NCBI RefSeq assembly: GCF_000520555.1
Contig: NZ_KI914877.1
Span: forward strand, 1-35,206
Source: Arthrobacter sp. Br18
GTDB taxonomy: Bacteria; Actinomycetota; Actinomycetes; Actinomycetales; Micrococcaceae
Reading direction: 5' to 3'
Length of the DNA stretch: 35,206 nt
Shown here piece by piece: positions 24,224-34,057 of the stretch. Within the stretch, counting starts at the first letter, position 1, and each line of letters begins with the position of its first letter. Below the pieces are notes generated by a model, which worked only from the letters and a program-made list of their open reading frames with translations, had not been told where the DNA came from and searched no databases. A program made the translations under genes and the position numbers.

Positions 24224-25171
24224 CTACTGGGCGGCCGCCTTGGCGACAATTTCCACATAGAACACTAGGGCGCCGGCAGGAGCTCCCTGCGGGGCCGGGT
24301 CGCCGTAGGCCCAGAGGGCCGGGATCTCCAGCATGACCTTCGATCCGACCTTCTGGCCGGACAGACCCTCCGTCCAGCCCTGAATGACGCCGTTCAGCGG
24401 GAAGTCGGCGGGTTCGCCGCGGGAATAGCTCGAATCGAAGTTCTCGCCGTCCTCCCATCGCCAACCGCTGTAGTTGGCCGTGATGGTGTCGGCCTCGGTC
24501 ACCACTTCGCCGGCGCCCTCTTCGAGGACCTTCACCACGAGGTCTTCGGACGGTTCACGGTCCGGCACGTTGACCTGCGGCGCGCCGTCCTCACCGAAGG
24601 TGAACGTGGCCAGCTGGCCTTCATCCTCCAGCTTCTGCACGTCCTCGGGAGCGAGTACTTCAGGTTCCGGGGGCGCGGGAGGGGGATCCTCGGCGGAGAG
24701 AACCTTCAACACGAGCAACTGCTGCGGGGCCGACTGGGGCTGTCCCTCGACGGCCTCCATGGGCCTCGTGTACGCGATCTGGGCACCGACCTTCGTGCCG
24801 ATCAGGACCTCGTACAGCTCGGCGTCCTGCTCCTTGAGCGAATCGTCGACAGGAAGTGCCTGGGGCTCACCCTCCGAGTAGGTGTCACCGACGCTGGCAC
24901 CATCTTCGGTGTTGAGGAAGACCGCCCGGAACGTGATCTGCTGGTTCGCCTCGATTTCGGCTCCGTCGCCCTCGACCACGGTTTTCACAGCGGGTCCCGT
25001 GACATCGAGCGGGGTGTCGAACTCGACGGTCGGCGCTTCGTCATCGCTGCCTCCACTGACTTCGACCGAGTCGAGGATTCCGGAGTCACCGGCGGTCCGG
25101 CCCGTGGTCGCTTCGCCGCAGGCGGTGAGTGCCAGGAGCAACAAAAGGAGGGTTGCTAGTACTTTTCGCAC
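24224..25171 (-). CDS. FKBP-type peptidyl-prolyl isomerase, lipoprotein
   Basis: A 315-residue exported lipoprotein. The signal peptide ends in the lipobox LTAC with the modified Cys at residue 18. The mature part has two FKBP-like halves: residues about 60-155 are divergent (ITFRAVFLNTEDGASVG, LYEVLIGTKVGAQIAY), and residues about 205-313 keep the usual core ITANYSGWRWEDGENFDSSY, VIQGWTEGLSGQKVGSKVML and LWAYGDP. The first half lacks the VIQGW signature and is likely inactive. A Pro-rich linker joins them. It would fold proteins outside the membrane. GTG start at 25171, weak ribosome site. The 117-base gap after pafA may hold its promoter. Confidence 0.93.
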   Translation of the reverse strand: MRKVLATLLLLLLALTACGEATTGRTAGDSGILDSVEVSGGSDDEAPTVEFDTPLDVTGPAVKTVVEGDGAEIEANQQITFRAVFLNTEDGASVGDTYSEGEPQALPVDDSLKEQDAELYEVLIGTKVGAQIAYTRPMEAVEGQPQSAPQQLLVLKVLSAEDPPPAPPEPEVLAPEDVQKLEDEGQLATFTFGEDGAPQVNVPDREPSEDLVVKVLEEGAGEVVTEADTITANYSGWRWEDGENFDSSYSRGEPADFPLNGVIQGWTEGLSGQKVGSKVMLEIPALWAYGDPAPQGAPAGALVFYVEIVAKAAAQ

Positions 25172-25288
25172 AGAACTTCTTTCACAGATGGTTTCGGTCG
25201 TCCAGACGGGGCGGCAGGTGCTCCGGCCCCATCAAGCCTAACGGCTGGATCCTGTCACTTTCCCACCGCAGGATAATTCACTGTCTCT

Positions 25289-26650
25289 TCACAGCTGGCG
25301 CAGGAGGGCATCGACGCGTTCGTCGACGGCCGCGAAGGGATCCTTGCAGAGAATTGTCTGCTGGGCACGGTCATTCAGCTTCAGGTGGACCCAGTCGACG
25401 GTGTAATCACGATTGGCTTCCTTCGCGCGTCGGACGAACTCTCCGCGGAGGCGCGCCCTCGTGGTCTGGGGAGGAAGGTCGACGGCCTCCTTCACTGCTG
25501 TGTCATCCACCACCCGGGCTGTCTCACCCCGAGCCTGCAGGAGGAAGAACAGCCCCCGCGAGCGGGAGATATCGTGATAGGTCAGGTCGAGCTGGGCGGC
25601 ACGCCCCGAATCCAGCCCGAGTCCTGCACGGCCCAGATAACGGTCCAGTAGCTTCTTCTTGATCGCCCAGTCGATCTCCGTGTCGATGGCTGACGTGTCC
25701 TGGGATTCGACGGCATCAAGGGTGCGTTCCCACAGGTCGAGGATCCGGGGCACATTCGCGTGGTGGGCGCCCTGGTCGGCGACGAACTTCCGCACCCGGT
25801 CGAGGTACTCGCGCTGCATGTCGAGTGCCGTGACCTGCCGCCCGTTGGCGAGCTTCAGCAGCTGCGAACCGGTGAGGTCGTGCGAAATCTCACGGATGTT
25901 ACGGATGGGGTTCTCGAGGCGGAAGTCCCTCATGATCACGCCGGCTTCGACCATGCGCAGGATCAGATCCACCGACCCCACCTTGAGCAGCGTGGTGGTT
26001 TCGGACATGTTGGAATCCCCGGCGATCACGTGGAGGCGGCGGTAGTGCTCGGCGTCGGCATGCGGCTCGTCCCGTGTGTTGATGATGGGACGGGACCGCG
26101 TGGTGGCGGAGGAGATGCCCTCCCACAGGTGATCGGCACGCTGGGAGAACGCGTAGATCGACCCGGTCTGGGTCTTCAGGACCTTTCCAGCACCGACCAG
26201 CAGTTGCCGTGTGACCAGGAACGGGATGAGGATGTCCGCCAGCCTGGCGAATTCCAGCTTCCGCGGGATCAGGTAGTTCTCGTGGCTCCCGTACGAGTTG
26301 CCGGCGGAGTCGGTGTTGTTCTTGAAGAGGTAGATGCTGCCGTTGTAGCCTTCCTGCGCGAGCTTGTGCTGGGCTTCCGCCACCAGATCCTCCAGGATCA
26401 GCTCTCCGGCGCGGTCGTGGGTGATCAGCTGGGCCAGGTCGTCGCACTCCGCCGTCGCGTACTCCGGGTGAGAGCCGACGTCGAGGTACAACCGGGAACC
26501 GTTGGTCAGGAAGACGTTCGAGGAACGGCCCCAGCTGACCACCTTCCGGAACAGGTAGCGGGCCACTTCCTCGGGGGACAGCGGGCGTGAGTTCGGTCCG
26601 GAGTAGGAAATGCCGAATTCCGTTTCGATGCCGAAGATCCGCCGATCCAT
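25289..26650 (-). CDS. pafA: Pup-protein ligase PafA
   Basis: A 453-residue carboxylate-amine ligase of the glutamine synthetase fold. It uses ATP to phosphorylate the C-terminal glutamate of Pup and links it to a lysine of the target. The N-terminal metal/ATP motif is [14 protein letters not shown]; the aspartate in [14 protein letters not shown] (residue 57) is the expected catalytic base; [20 protein letters not shown] and [13 protein letters not shown] line the ATP site. The C-terminal domain has [20 protein letters not shown]. It lacks the Dop-specific loop, which separates it from dop. The ATG overlaps the prcA stop by one base (TGATG), showing coupled translation. Confidence 0.97.
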   Translation of the reverse strand: MDRRIFGIETEFGISYSGPNSRPLSPEEVARYLFRKVVSWGRSSNVFLTNGSRLYLDVGSHPEYATAECDDLAQLITHDRAGELILEDLVAEAQHKLAQEGYNGSIYLFKNNTDSAGNSYGSHENYLIPRKLEFARLADILIPFLVTRQLLVGAGKVLKTQTGSIYAFSQRADHLWEGISSATTRSRPIINTRDEPHADAEHYRRLHVIAGDSNMSETTTLLKVGSVDLILRMVEAGVIMRDFRLENPIRNIREISHDLTGSQLLKLANGRQVTALDMQREYLDRVRKFVADQGAHHANVPRILDLWERTLDAVESQDTSAIDTEIDWAIKKKLLDRYLGRAGLGLDSGRAAQLDLTYHDISRSRGLFFLLQARGETARVVDDTAVKEAVDLPPQTTRARLRGEFVRRAKEANRDYTVDWVHLKLNDRAQQTILCKDPFAAVDERVDALLRQL

Positions 26651-27375
26651 CAGGCCCGCCCGCCCTCGGCAAGCATGGCATCGACCTCGGTGGCGGAGAT
26701 CCGGCGAAAAGCGCGGCGGCTTCCGCGCGTTGTCCCGGGTTCCCGGTCGAGCACCGCCACCTCGAGCACCGCCGAAGTGAGCGGGTGCGCCGGCTGGCCT
26801 GCGGCGCCGTCGTTCTGGAGGGACACGACGGCCGCCCGGATCGCCTCGGGGAAGGCGAGGTCCTTCGTCCACCGGCCCCGCAGGGCCCCGACCACTGAAT
26901 CGGCGGCGCCGCCGATGACCACCATGCCGGTCTCGTCGGCTATCGACCCGTCGAAGGTGAGGCGGTACAGGTGGTCCCCGGCAGGTGTCTCACCCACTTC
27001 GGCGACCACGAGTTCCACCTCGAAGGGTTTGCTCTCTGCGGTGAAGACCGCCCCGAGGCTCTGGGCGTACACACTGGCGAGTCCCCGGGCGGTGACGTCC
27101 TCACGGGCGTAGGAGTAGCCCCGCACATCGGCGTAGCGCACCCCCGCCTGGCGCAGGCTCTCGAACTCGTTGTACTTTCCCACGGCGGCGAAAGCGATGC
27201 GGTCGTAGATCTCGCCGAGTTTGTGCAGTGACGGCGACGGGTTCTCGGCGACCAGCGCTATCCCGTCGCGGCACGCCATGACCACGACGGAGCGTCCCCT
27301 GCCGATTCCCTTCCGGGCGAAATCCGCCCGGTCCTTCATCAGCTGCTCGGGCGAGACGTAGAACTGCTGCGTCAT
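26650..27375 (-). CDS. prcA: 20S proteasome alpha subunit PrcA
   Basis: A 241-residue non-catalytic subunit forming the outer rings and gate of the bacterial 20S proteasome. It starts with [20 protein letters not shown], followed by a typical alpha-subunit helix H0 region [20 protein letters not shown] and [20 protein letters not shown]. The C-terminal tail is longer and rich in Arg and Thr. The catalytic threonine is absent, as in all alpha subunits. GGAAGGGA lies 9 bases before the ATG, inside the end of prcB, and only 2 bases separate the genes. Its stop overlaps pafA. Confidence 0.97.
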   Translation of the reverse strand: MTQQFYVSPEQLMKDRADFARKGIGRGRSVVVMACRDGIALVAENPSPSLHKLGEIYDRIAFAAVGKYNEFESLRQAGVRYADVRGYSYAREDVTARGLASVYAQSLGAVFTAESKPFEVELVVAEVGETPAGDHLYRLTFDGSIADETGMVVIGGAADSVVGALRGRWTKDLAFPEAIRAAVVSLQNDGAAGQPAHPLTSAVLEVAVLDREPGTTRGSRRAFRRISATEVDAMLAEGGRA

Positions 27376-27377
27376 GG

Positions 27378-28208
27378 CTACGCTTCCCTTCCTGCAACCG
27401 ACCGGCGCTCGATGATTCCCAGCGCCGCCGCTTCGAGTTCGCGCTCGGCCACCCTGCGTGCTCCGGCGCTGTTGACTGTATAGATGACGGGCCAGAGCTG
27501 GCGGACGACGTCGGGCCCGCCGGTCGCGGAATCGTCATCGGCCGCGTCATACAGTGACTCGACGGCGACCTGGATGGCCCTCGCCTCATCCAGGTTGGGC
27601 TTCCACAGCTTCTTCAGGGCGCCCCTGGCGAACACCGAGCCCGACCCGACGCTGTGGTGTTCCTGCTCCTCGTACCTGCCGCCCGTCACGTCGAAGGAGA
27701 AAAGTCTTCCCTCCCGGCGCTCGGTGTCGAAACCGGCGAGGAGGGGCACGACGGCGAGGCCCTGCAGCGCCATGGGCAGGTTCTGCCGCACCATGGAGGC
27801 CAGCCGGTTCGCCTTGCCGTCGAGGCTCATCCTCGTGCCCTCGATCTTCTCGTAGTGTTCCAGTTCCACCTGGAACAGCCGGGTCAGGTCGAGGCCGATG
27901 CCTGCGCTTCCGGCGATGCCCAGCACCGAGAAGAGGTCTCCGGGGAACACCTTCTCGATATGCCGGCTGGCGATGATGTTGCCCATGGTCGCACGCCGGT
28001 CCCCCGCCATCAGCACGCCGCCGGAGAAGGTCATGGAGACGATCGTGGTGGCGTGCGGGGCAAGTCCGGCGGCCGTGCCGTGAACGGGCGCCAGCGTGCC
28101 GGTACTCCGGTTGGAGGGAAGCAGCCCGGGATGGTCGCGCCCCAGATACTCCGCGAACGACGTCGAGGCGGCGCGGGAGACCAGTGCTGCTGCATCTTCC
28201 GGAATCAT
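27378..28208 (-). CDS. prcB: 20S proteasome beta subunit PrcB (catalytic)
   Basis: A 276-residue Ntn hydrolase made as a proprotein. The 53-residue propeptide ends in GLAPHA; autocleavage would expose Thr54 of [21 protein letters not shown] as the catalytic nucleophile, with the usual Asp and Lys equivalents downstream (GDRRAT, EKVFP). The ATG at 28208 is preferred because the upstream frame overlaps pup, whose TAA ends 4 bases before this start. The sequence [15 protein letters not shown] is a typical actinobacterial beta-subunit block. It pairs with PrcA to form the 28-subunit particle. Confidence 0.97.
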   Translation of the reverse strand: MIPEDAAALVSRAASTSFAEYLGRDHPGLLPSNRSTGTLAPVHGTAAGLAPHATTIVSMTFSGGVLMAGDRRATMGNIIASRHIEKVFPGDLFSVLGIAGSAGIGLDLTRLFQVELEHYEKIEGTRMSLDGKANRLASMVRQNLPMALQGLAVVPLLAGFDTERREGRLFSFDVTGGRYEEQEHHSVGSGSVFARGALKKLWKPNLDEARAIQVAVESLYDAADDDSATGGPDVVRQLWPVIYTVNSAGARRVAERELEAAALGIIERRSVAGREA

Positions 28209-28212
28209 CCGT

Positions 28213-28416
28213 TTACTGGCCGCCCTTCTGCACGAAGCCCCGGACGAATTCCTCCGCATTGGACTCCAGCACTCCGTCGATCTCGTCCAGCAGATCATCC
28301 ACACCCTCGGTCTTGGCGCTTTCCTGGGCACCCGTGGGAGCAGGGAGCGGCTCCGGCTGGGCGTCGTCCTGGTCCTCTGTCCGTGCTGCGGTACTTTTGT
28401 GGTCCTGTGTGGCCAT
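28213..28416 (-). CDS. pup: Prokaryotic ubiquitin-like protein Pup
   Basis: A 67-residue, mostly disordered, acidic protein tag. The conserved C-terminal half is [19 protein letters not shown] followed by RGFVQKGGQ. The last residue is Gln, so Dop must deamidate it to Glu before PafA can use it. The central helix ([20 protein letters not shown]) binds the Arc coiled coil. AAAGGA lies 9 bases before the ATG. It sits between dop and prcB, the most common order in actinobacteria. Confidence 0.98.
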   Translation of the reverse strand: MATQDHKSTAARTEDQDDAQPEPLPAPTGAQESAKTEGVDDLLDEIDGVLESNAEEFVRGFVQKGGQ

Positions 28417-28452
28417 GATGGGTGTCCTTTGCCGGAGTGATTGTGCTGTTCC

Positions 28453-30081
28453 CTATGGTGCCATGGGTGGTTCCGGGCCGCTCATCAATCGGGCGAGGAA
28501 ATCCTCGGCGTCAGCCGCCTGTTCGAAGAGCTGCTCGGTCAGCGCTGCGGTTCCCCGCAGCGGCTCCCTCGTCTGGATCCTCTGGAGCCTCTCCTGGGAG
28601 GGAAGTTCGAAGATGATGGAGTCCCAGCTTGCGCCCACCACCTGGGCCGGGAACGTGGAGATGCATTTGCCGCGGAAGAACGCCCGGGTATCCCGGGGCG
28701 GCTCGACGGCCGCCCGCTCCACGTCGGCTTGGGCGACGAGCAGTTCCACCTCCCCGCGACGGGCAAGCCGGTGGTAGATCCCCCTGTCCGGCCGCAGGTC
28801 CGCATACTGCAGGTCGATCAGTCCCAGCCGCGCATCATTCCATTCGAGAGAATCACGGTCGCGGTATGCCTGCAGCACCTTGAGCTTTGCCACCCAGTCG
28901 ATCTGCCCGGCAGCCGCCATCGGATCGTTCTCCAGAATCCCGATCAGCCCTTCCCATCTCCGCAGCACATCGGCGGTCTGGGGGTCGGCGTCGGCGGTGC
29001 AGGCCCGAGCGGCGGCGGAAAAGTAGATGGTCTGCAGATCGAGGCCCGTGACCCTGCGGCCGTCCGCCAGCTCCACTGTTGTCCGGAGGCTGGGGTCGTG
29101 GCTGATCGACTGGAGGGCACGCACCGGATCGGCGAGTTCGGGAAGCGGAGCCAGACCGTGTTCGATGAGGGAGAGCACCAGCGACGTCGTGCCCAGCTTC
29201 AGGTAGTTGGACACTTCGCTGAGATTCGCGTCCCCGATGATGACATGGAGCCTGCGGTACTTCTCGGCTACTGCGTGCGGTTCATCGCGCGTATTGATGA
29301 TGGGCCGGCGCACCGTGGTCTCGAGGCCGATCTCGTTTTCGAAGAAGTCGGCCCGCTGGCTGATCTGGAAGCCCGGTGCCTGGTTCGCCGCCCCTATTCC
29401 TACCCGTCCGGATCCGCACAGCACCTGCCGCGAGACGAAAAAAGGGATGAGCGACGCCGCAAGCTGGCCGAACGGCACTCTCCTCGGCACGAGGTAGTTC
29501 TCGTGGGAGCCATAGGACACGCTCTTGTTGTCGGTGTTGTTCTTGTACAGGTGGACCGGGGAGAAACCCGGGGTGGAGGCAATCCGCTGCATGGCGGTGA
29601 GCGCAACGTGGTCGCCGGCCCTGTCCCAGAGCACGGCGTCGTGCGGGTTGGTGACCTCGGGGGAGGAATACTCGGGATGCGCGTGGTCGACGTAGAGCCG
29701 GGCACCGTTGTTGAGGACAAGGTTCATCAGGACGGCGGCGTCCGCGGGTTCGCCGCGTTCACGTGCTATTTCCTGGGCACTCAGCACGGGCGCCTCGTCG
29801 GTGAGCTGGCTGGGGTGCGCCGCGGCCCGGTCGAGCCGCCACCCCCGTGCATCCGCGAGGGGAGCCTCGTCCGTGTAGTCCCACCGCGTCCCGGCGAGGT
29901 TGCCGAGACCTTCCCTCAGTGTTGCGGCATAGGCGTTGACCACCTGCGAGGACAACAGGGTGGGATTGGCCGAGGGCAGCCCGGGCGCGATGATCCCGTA
30001 CTCCGTTTCGGTGCCCATGACCCGGTGCACGGTCACCCCGGATGCCAGTTGGGGAGACGATCCGGGTGCACCGGCGCTCAC
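28453..30081 (-). CDS. dop: Pup deamidase/depupylase Dop
   Basis: A 542-residue paralogue of PafA that deamidates the C-terminal Gln of Pup and removes Pup from targets. Motifs: [27 protein letters not shown] with the catalytic Asp, [20 protein letters not shown], and [14 protein letters not shown] long insertion near residues 60-110 ([20 protein letters not shown] and following) is the Dop-loop that distinguishes it from PafA. The GTG start overlaps the arc stop (GTGA). An ATG further in (residue 22) or nearby GTG codons are possible starts, as many Dop proteins begin closer to the ETEYG motif. Confidence 0.96.
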   Translation of the reverse strand: MSAGAPGSSPQLASGVTVHRVMGTETEYGIIAPGLPSANPTLLSSQVVNAYAATLREGLGNLAGTRWDYTDEAPLADARGWRLDRAAAHPSQLTDEAPVLSAQEIARERGEPADAAVLMNLVLNNGARLYVDHAHPEYSSPEVTNPHDAVLWDRAGDHVALTAMQRIASTPGFSPVHLYKNNTDNKSVSYGSHENYLVPRRVPFGQLAASLIPFFVSRQVLCGSGRVGIGAANQAPGFQISQRADFFENEIGLETTVRRPIINTRDEPHAVAEKYRRLHVIIGDANLSEVSNYLKLGTTSLVLSLIEHGLAPLPELADPVRALQSISHDPSLRTTVELADGRRVTGLDLQTIYFSAAARACTADADPQTADVLRRWEGLIGILENDPMAAAGQIDWVAKLKVLQAYRDRDSLEWNDARLGLIDLQYADLRPDRGIYHRLARRGEVELLVAQADVERAAVEPPRDTRAFFRGKCISTFPAQVVGASWDSIIFELPSQERLQRIQTREPLRGTAALTEQLFEQAADAEDFLARLMSGPEPPMAP

Positions 30082-31841
30082 AGATACTGGCCGGTGTTCG
30101 CCGTCGTCTCAAGGGACTTGCCTGGCTCCTGGCCCGCCTTGCCCTGCACGATGGTGCGGATGTAGGTGATGCGTTCTCCCTTCTTTCCTGAGATCCGCGC
30201 CCAGTCGTCGGGATTTGTGGTGTTCGGCATATCTTCGTGCTCACGGAACTCGTCCACCACCGCACGCATGAGATGCTCGATCCGCAGCCCCCTGCTGCCC
30301 TCGAGCAGCAGGTCCTTGATGGCGTATTTCTTCGCCCGGTCCACCACGTTCTGGATGACGGCACCGGAATTGAAGTCCTTGAAGTAGAGCATCTCGGTGT
30401 CACCGTTCGCATAGGTGACCTCGAGGTACTCATTGGATTTGTCGGTCGAGTACATCTTCTCGACCGTGCGCCGGATCATTTCCTCGACGGTGACCCGTGC
30501 GTCGCCGTCGTGCTCGGAAAGATCGTCGGCGTGGAGCGGCAGGGCTGCAGTGATGTACTTCGCGAAGATCTCAGCTGCCCCTTCGGCGTCGGGGCGTTGG
30601 ATCTTGATCTTCACGTCGAGCCTGCCGGGGCGCAGGATGGCAGGGTCGATCATGTCCTCACGGTTCGATGCGCCGATCACGATGACATTCTCGAGCTTTT
30701 CGACACCGTCGATCTCGCTGAGGAGCTGCGGAACGATGGTGGTTTCGACATCGGAGGAGACGCCGGTCCCGCGCGTACGGAACAGCGACTCCATCTCGTC
30801 GAAGAACACCACCACCGGACTGCCGTCCGACGCCTTTTCCCGGGCCCGGGCGAAGATCAGCCGGATATGCCGTTCGGTCTCCCCCACGTACTTGTCGAGC
30901 AGTTCCGGGCCCTTGATGTTGAGGAAGTAGCTGCGGACCTGCTCGGATCCCGAGCGCTCGGCCGCACGTGCGGCGAGCGAGTTGGCCACGGCCTTGGCGA
31001 TGAGAGTCTTTCCGCAGCCGGGAGGGCCGTACAGCAGGATGCCCTTGGGTGGCTTCAGGCCGTGCTCGCGGTACAGGTCGGGGTGGAGGAACGGTAGCTC
31101 GACGGCGTCGCGGATCTGCTCGATCTGCGGGCCCAGGCCCCCGATATCCTCGTAGGCGATGTCCGGGACCTCCTCGAGGACGAGGTTCTCCACCTCGCTG
31201 CGTGGCACCTTCTCCAGGGCGAAGCCCGACTTCGTGTCGACGGCAAGTGCGTCCCCGACCCGGATCCGTTCTTTCAGGAGGGGGCCGTTCAGGCGCACCA
31301 GGCGTTCGTCATCCATCCGACCCACCACGAGCGCACGGTCGGAACCCAGCAGCTCCTTGACGGTGACCAGTTCGCCGGCCCGCTCGTACCCGAGGGCGGC
31401 GACGATGGTGAGCGACTCATTCAGCAGCACCTCCTGCCCCGGGGCCAACTGCCGCGTACTGATCAGTGGGCTCACCGTGACCCGGAGCTTCCGTCCCGAC
31501 TGCAGGATGTCGGCGGTCTCCTGCACGGTTGCCTGCGTGGTGGTCCCCGGCTCGGCTGCCTGTTTCGCATTGACCTGGATGATCGTGGCGAAACTGAAGG
31601 GCGCGGCGCCTTCCTTCTCCAGGGCCGCCTTCAGCCGCACGATCTCGGTGCGTGCCGCTTCCAGCGCCGCCACCAGACGGGAATTGTTCGAGGTGGCCGA
31701 TGCGAGTTGGCGGTCGATGTGGCGCAGTTTATCGCGGAGGATGTTGAGCTGGCGCTGGGTCATGGCATGGTCGCCGCCGTGCACCGAGGACTCCTGCGGA
31801 ATTCCCTCGGCAGGGGAAACATTGTCTTTGGATTCCGCCAT
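30078..31841 (-). CDS. arc: Proteasome-associated AAA ATPase Arc/Mpa
   Basis: A 587-residue ring ATPase that binds pupylated proteins, unfolds them and feeds them to PrcAB. Residues about 27-77 form the coiled coil that grips Pup; two OB-fold domains follow to about residue 215. The AAA domain has Walker A GPPGCGKT (272-279), Walker B VVVFFDEM (343-350), and the arginine-rich [11 protein letters not shown]. The C-terminus GQYL has the penultimate Tyr needed to dock on the alpha ring. AGAGGTGG lies about 10 bases before the ATG. It is the first gene of the proteasome unit, and the 174 bases before it should hold the main promoter, though no clear boxes were seen. Confidence 0.97.
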   Translation of the reverse strand: MAESKDNVSPAEGIPQESSVHGGDHAMTQRQLNILRDKLRHIDRQLASATSNNSRLVAALEAARTEIVRLKAALEKEGAAPFSFATIIQVNAKQAAEPGTTTQATVQETADILQSGRKLRVTVSPLISTRQLAPGQEVLLNESLTIVAALGYERAGELVTVKELLGSDRALVVGRMDDERLVRLNGPLLKERIRVGDALAVDTKSGFALEKVPRSEVENLVLEEVPDIAYEDIGGLGPQIEQIRDAVELPFLHPDLYREHGLKPPKGILLYGPPGCGKTLIAKAVANSLAARAAERSGSEQVRSYFLNIKGPELLDKYVGETERHIRLIFARAREKASDGSPVVVFFDEMESLFRTRGTGVSSDVETTIVPQLLSEIDGVEKLENVIVIGASNREDMIDPAILRPGRLDVKIKIQRPDAEGAAEIFAKYITAALPLHADDLSEHDGDARVTVEEMIRRTVEKMYSTDKSNEYLEVTYANGDTEMLYFKDFNSGAVIQNVVDRAKKYAIKDLLLEGSRGLRIEHLMRAVVDEFREHEDMPNTTNPDDWARISGKKGERITYIRTIVQGKAGQEPGKSLETTANTGQYL

Positions 31842-32015
31842 CGCGTATCGCCACCTCTGGTTCGGTACTGGGCTGTGTTTCGACCATAGCGCAGACGCGC
31901 GGTACTACGCTTGAAAGAACTCCGGAAGTGGGTTGCCTGCCGGCGTGGGTCGGCGTCCCGGCGCCGTCGAGCAGCAAGGATCAGCACGGTGGTGAACCTG
32001 CTTCCGCCTCACCTG

Positions 32016-33290
32016 CTAGGCAAAGGCGGATTTGCCGGTGACGGCCCGGGCCACGATGAGGGAATTGATCTCGTAGCTGCCCTCGTAGGTGTACAGGACC
32101 TCGGCATCGCCGAAGAGCTTGCCCATCTCGTAGTCGCTAGTAATCCCGTTGCCGCCCATCAGTGACCGGCCCATCGCCACCGAGTGGCGGGCCAACCGGG
32201 TGGTGGTGGACTTGGCCATCGCTGCCTGGACCATCTCGAGGTTGCCTCCCTCCTGGACACGGGCCAGCTGCGCCATCAGCGACAGCGAGGCGGAAGCGTT
32301 GCCCAGAATTTCGGCCAGCTGCTGGGCGATGAGCTGGAAACGGGCCAGTTCCTTGCCGAACTGCTTTCGCTCGAGAGCATAGGAACGTGCGACGTCGAAC
32401 GCGGCCAGCTGGATGCCGGCGGCCTGCCAACCAACCCAGGCGCGCGAGTCGCGCAACAGCTCGTTGGCCTTGGAGAAGTCCGTGGCTCCGGGAAGCAGGC
32501 TGGTTCCGGGGATGCGAACCTCGTCAAGCACGATGTCCGCGTTCTGCATGATCCGCAGCCCGATCTTGTTGGCGATCTTCGTGGCGGTGTAGCCGGGGCG
32601 GTCCGTCTCGACGATGAAGCCTTTGACCTGTTGATCGGCGACATCGCGCGCCCAGACGAGGGCGAGGTCTGCAATGGTTCCGGCGCCGATCCAGCGCTTC
32701 GCGCCGTTGATCACCCACTCGCCATGCTCCAGCCGTGCGGTGGTGGCCAGACCGCCCGCAATGTCCGAACCGTGGTCCGGCTCGGTGAGGGCGAAGGCTC
32801 CGATCTGCGTCAGGGCGGTAAGCCCGGGCAGCCACCGGGACTTCTGCTCCTCCGAGCCGAGCGCATCGATCATGCCGACGATCAGCTCGTTGTGGATCCC
32901 CACGAGGGCCGAGAGGGACACATCGGCGCGCGCCACCTCGACGTACATGAGGCCCTTGAACAGCTTGGAGGTCCCGTCCGTCTGCAGGCCTCCGAGGCCG
33001 TACCTGCCGAGCTCGGCAAGGAGCCCGAACGGAAACTCCTCACGGTTCCAGTACCCGATCGAGGCCGCACGGATTTCCGTCTGAAGGAACTCACGAATTC
33101 GGTGGTAGCGGCACTTTTCCTCCGAAGAGAGCAGATCGACGATGTACATCAGATCGGCGTCCGGAAAGGGTGGGGCCGCCATGCCTGCCCCACCCGCCGG
33201 ACCCGGTGTAGTCCCTGGTGTCGTCTCCGGCTTCCGTTCGGTTCCCGCCTCTGCGAAGCGCTGTCCGCCGGCACGTCCTTCAGGCTGCAC
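32016..33290 (-). CDS. Acyl-CoA dehydrogenase, glutaryl-CoA dehydrogenase-like
   Basis: A 424-residue FAD enzyme that oxidises acyl-CoA to the 2-enoyl-CoA. Family blocks are GAFALTEPDHGSDIAGG (substrate/FAD), NGAKRWIGAGTIADLALVWA, RKQFGKELARFQLIAQQLAE and LMGGNGITSDYEMGKLFGDA, ending with the catalytic Glu in YTYEGSYEINSLIVAR. The pattern in the last block resembles glutaryl-CoA and related dehydrogenases; the true substrate is not fixed. The start may be the GTG at 33290 (AAGGGA 9 bases upstream), which adds a Pro/Gly/Thr-rich leader, or the ATG at 33182, where the conserved domain begins. It is divergent from a MarR gene. Confidence 0.9.
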   Translation of the reverse strand: MQPEGRAGGQRFAEAGTERKPETTPGTTPGPAGGAGMAAPPFPDADLMYIVDLLSSEEKCRYHRIREFLQTEIRAASIGYWNREEFPFGLLAELGRYGLGGLQTDGTSKLFKGLMYVEVARADVSLSALVGIHNELIVGMIDALGSEEQKSRWLPGLTALTQIGAFALTEPDHGSDIAGGLATTARLEHGEWVINGAKRWIGAGTIADLALVWARDVADQQVKGFIVETDRPGYTATKIANKIGLRIMQNADIVLDEVRIPGTSLLPGATDFSKANELLRDSRAWVGWQAAGIQLAAFDVARSYALERKQFGKELARFQLIAQQLAEILGNASASLSLMAQLARVQEGGNLEMVQAAMAKSTTTRLARHSVAMGRSLMGGNGITSDYEMGKLFGDAEVLYTYEGSYEINSLIVARAVTGKSAFA

Positions 33291-33363
33291 GGGCGAGTTT
33301 CCCTTCGTGATGATCCGATCATGTACCGGGTCGGCTCTTCCAAATCCTTGGATGTCCTACTAT

Positions 33364-33379
33364 ATTCCACGATGGAAAA
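33364..33379. promoter_or_regulatory. Candidate MarR operator in the divergent promoter
   Basis: ATTCCACGATGGAAAA contains the perfect inverted repeat TTCCA-CGA-TGGAA (33365-33377). On the minus strand it directly precedes a -10-like TATAGT (33364-33359), so a bound repressor would block the acyl-CoA dehydrogenase promoter, and it lies 47 bases before the MarR start. A related sequence recurs at 34030-34045. Confidence 0.5.
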
Positions 33380-33425
33380 GTTAGGCTGATCGCTATGAGA
33401 TTCAGGACGACAGGCCGGGTGTGCT

Positions 33426-33929
33426 GTGGCAACGCCGCTACCGCGTGATCCCATCGCCGACGCCCGGCTGAACTGGGAACGGCACGGCTGGTCCGAGGTC
33501 GCCGCACCGATGGCCGCCATCACCGCCATCATGCGCACCCAGCAGATCCTGCTGGCCCGGATCGACGGGGTCCTGAAACCGTTCGGGGTGACGTTTGCGC
33601 GGTACGAACTCCTCGCCCTGCTGAGCTTCGCCCATGGCGGCGCACTGCCGATGAACAAGGCGAGTGCTCTCCTGCAGGTGCACCCCACCTCGGTGACGAA
33701 TGCCGTCGACCGGTTGCAGGGCGTGGGACTGGTGATCCGCTCGACGCATCCCACGGACGGGCGCACAACCCTGATCGAGCTCACCCCGGAGGGGCGTGCG
33801 CTGGCCGGACGGGCGACAGCGGCACTCAACGTCGAGGTCTTCGCGCAGTCCGGCTTCACGGAGCAGGAGGTCGACCAGCTGATTCGGGTTCTGGGCTCCT
33901 TCCGCCGCGATGCCGGCGACTTCGCCTAG
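33426..33929 (+). CDS. MarR-family transcriptional regulator
   Basis: A 167-residue winged-helix dimer. The DNA-binding part runs from VTFARYELLALLSFAHGGAL to the recognition helix in NKASALLQVHPTSVTNAVDR, with the wing in STHPTDGRTTLIELTPEGR, all typical of MarR. Flanking helices give the dimer interface. It is divergent from the acyl-CoA dehydrogenase and upstream of the 3-hydroxyisobutyryl-CoA hydrolase, so it most likely represses fatty or branched-chain acyl-CoA catabolism and responds to a CoA ester or acid. GTG start at 33426 with a weak ribosome site. A GC-rich hairpin follows the gene. Confidence 0.88.
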   Translation: MATPLPRDPIADARLNWERHGWSEVAAPMAAITAIMRTQQILLARIDGVLKPFGVTFARYELLALLSFAHGGALPMNKASALLQVHPTSVTNAVDRLQGVGLVIRSTHPTDGRTTLIELTPEGRALAGRATAALNVEVFAQSGFTEQEVDQLIRVLGSFRRDAGDFA

Positions 33930-33996
33930 GATTCGGGTCAACAGCGCCTGCTGGAACTTAGTAGGAAGTCCGAGTACATTCGGGTCAGAAGGTGTT

Positions 33997-34022
33997 CCGG
34001 GCCCTACGGGCCCGGTTGTCAT
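33997..34022 (+). terminator. Hairpin terminator after the MarR gene
   Basis: CCGGGCCC (33997-34004), loop TAC, GGGCCCGG (34008-34015), then TTGTCATT. An 8-pair all-GC stem with a short T-containing tail, 67 bases after the MarR stop. Confidence 0.65.
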
Positions 34023-34029
34023 TCCGGAC

Positions 34030-34045
34030 ATTCCACGGTGCAAAG
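34030..34045. promoter_or_regulatory. Second, imperfect copy of the MarR operator
   Basis: ATTCCACGGTGCAAAG agrees with 12-13 of 16 positions of the sequence at 33364-33379, with the left half-site intact. It overlaps the upstream edge of the AAAGGAG ribosome site of the following short gene, so binding here would also hinder its expression. Assignment as an operator rests on this similarity alone. Confidence 0.4.
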
Positions 34046-34057
34046 GAGCACTCCAGC

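Noticed and set aside
29528-29550. TTGTCGGTG resembling the PafBC-dependent (RecA-NDp-like) promoter
   Set aside because: It is inside dop on the opposite strand, the -10 position and spacing do not fit TAnnnT, and no gene follows it.
28441-30165. 574-codon plus-strand frame opposite dop
   Set aside because: Antisense shadow of dop; translation shows no recognisable domain.
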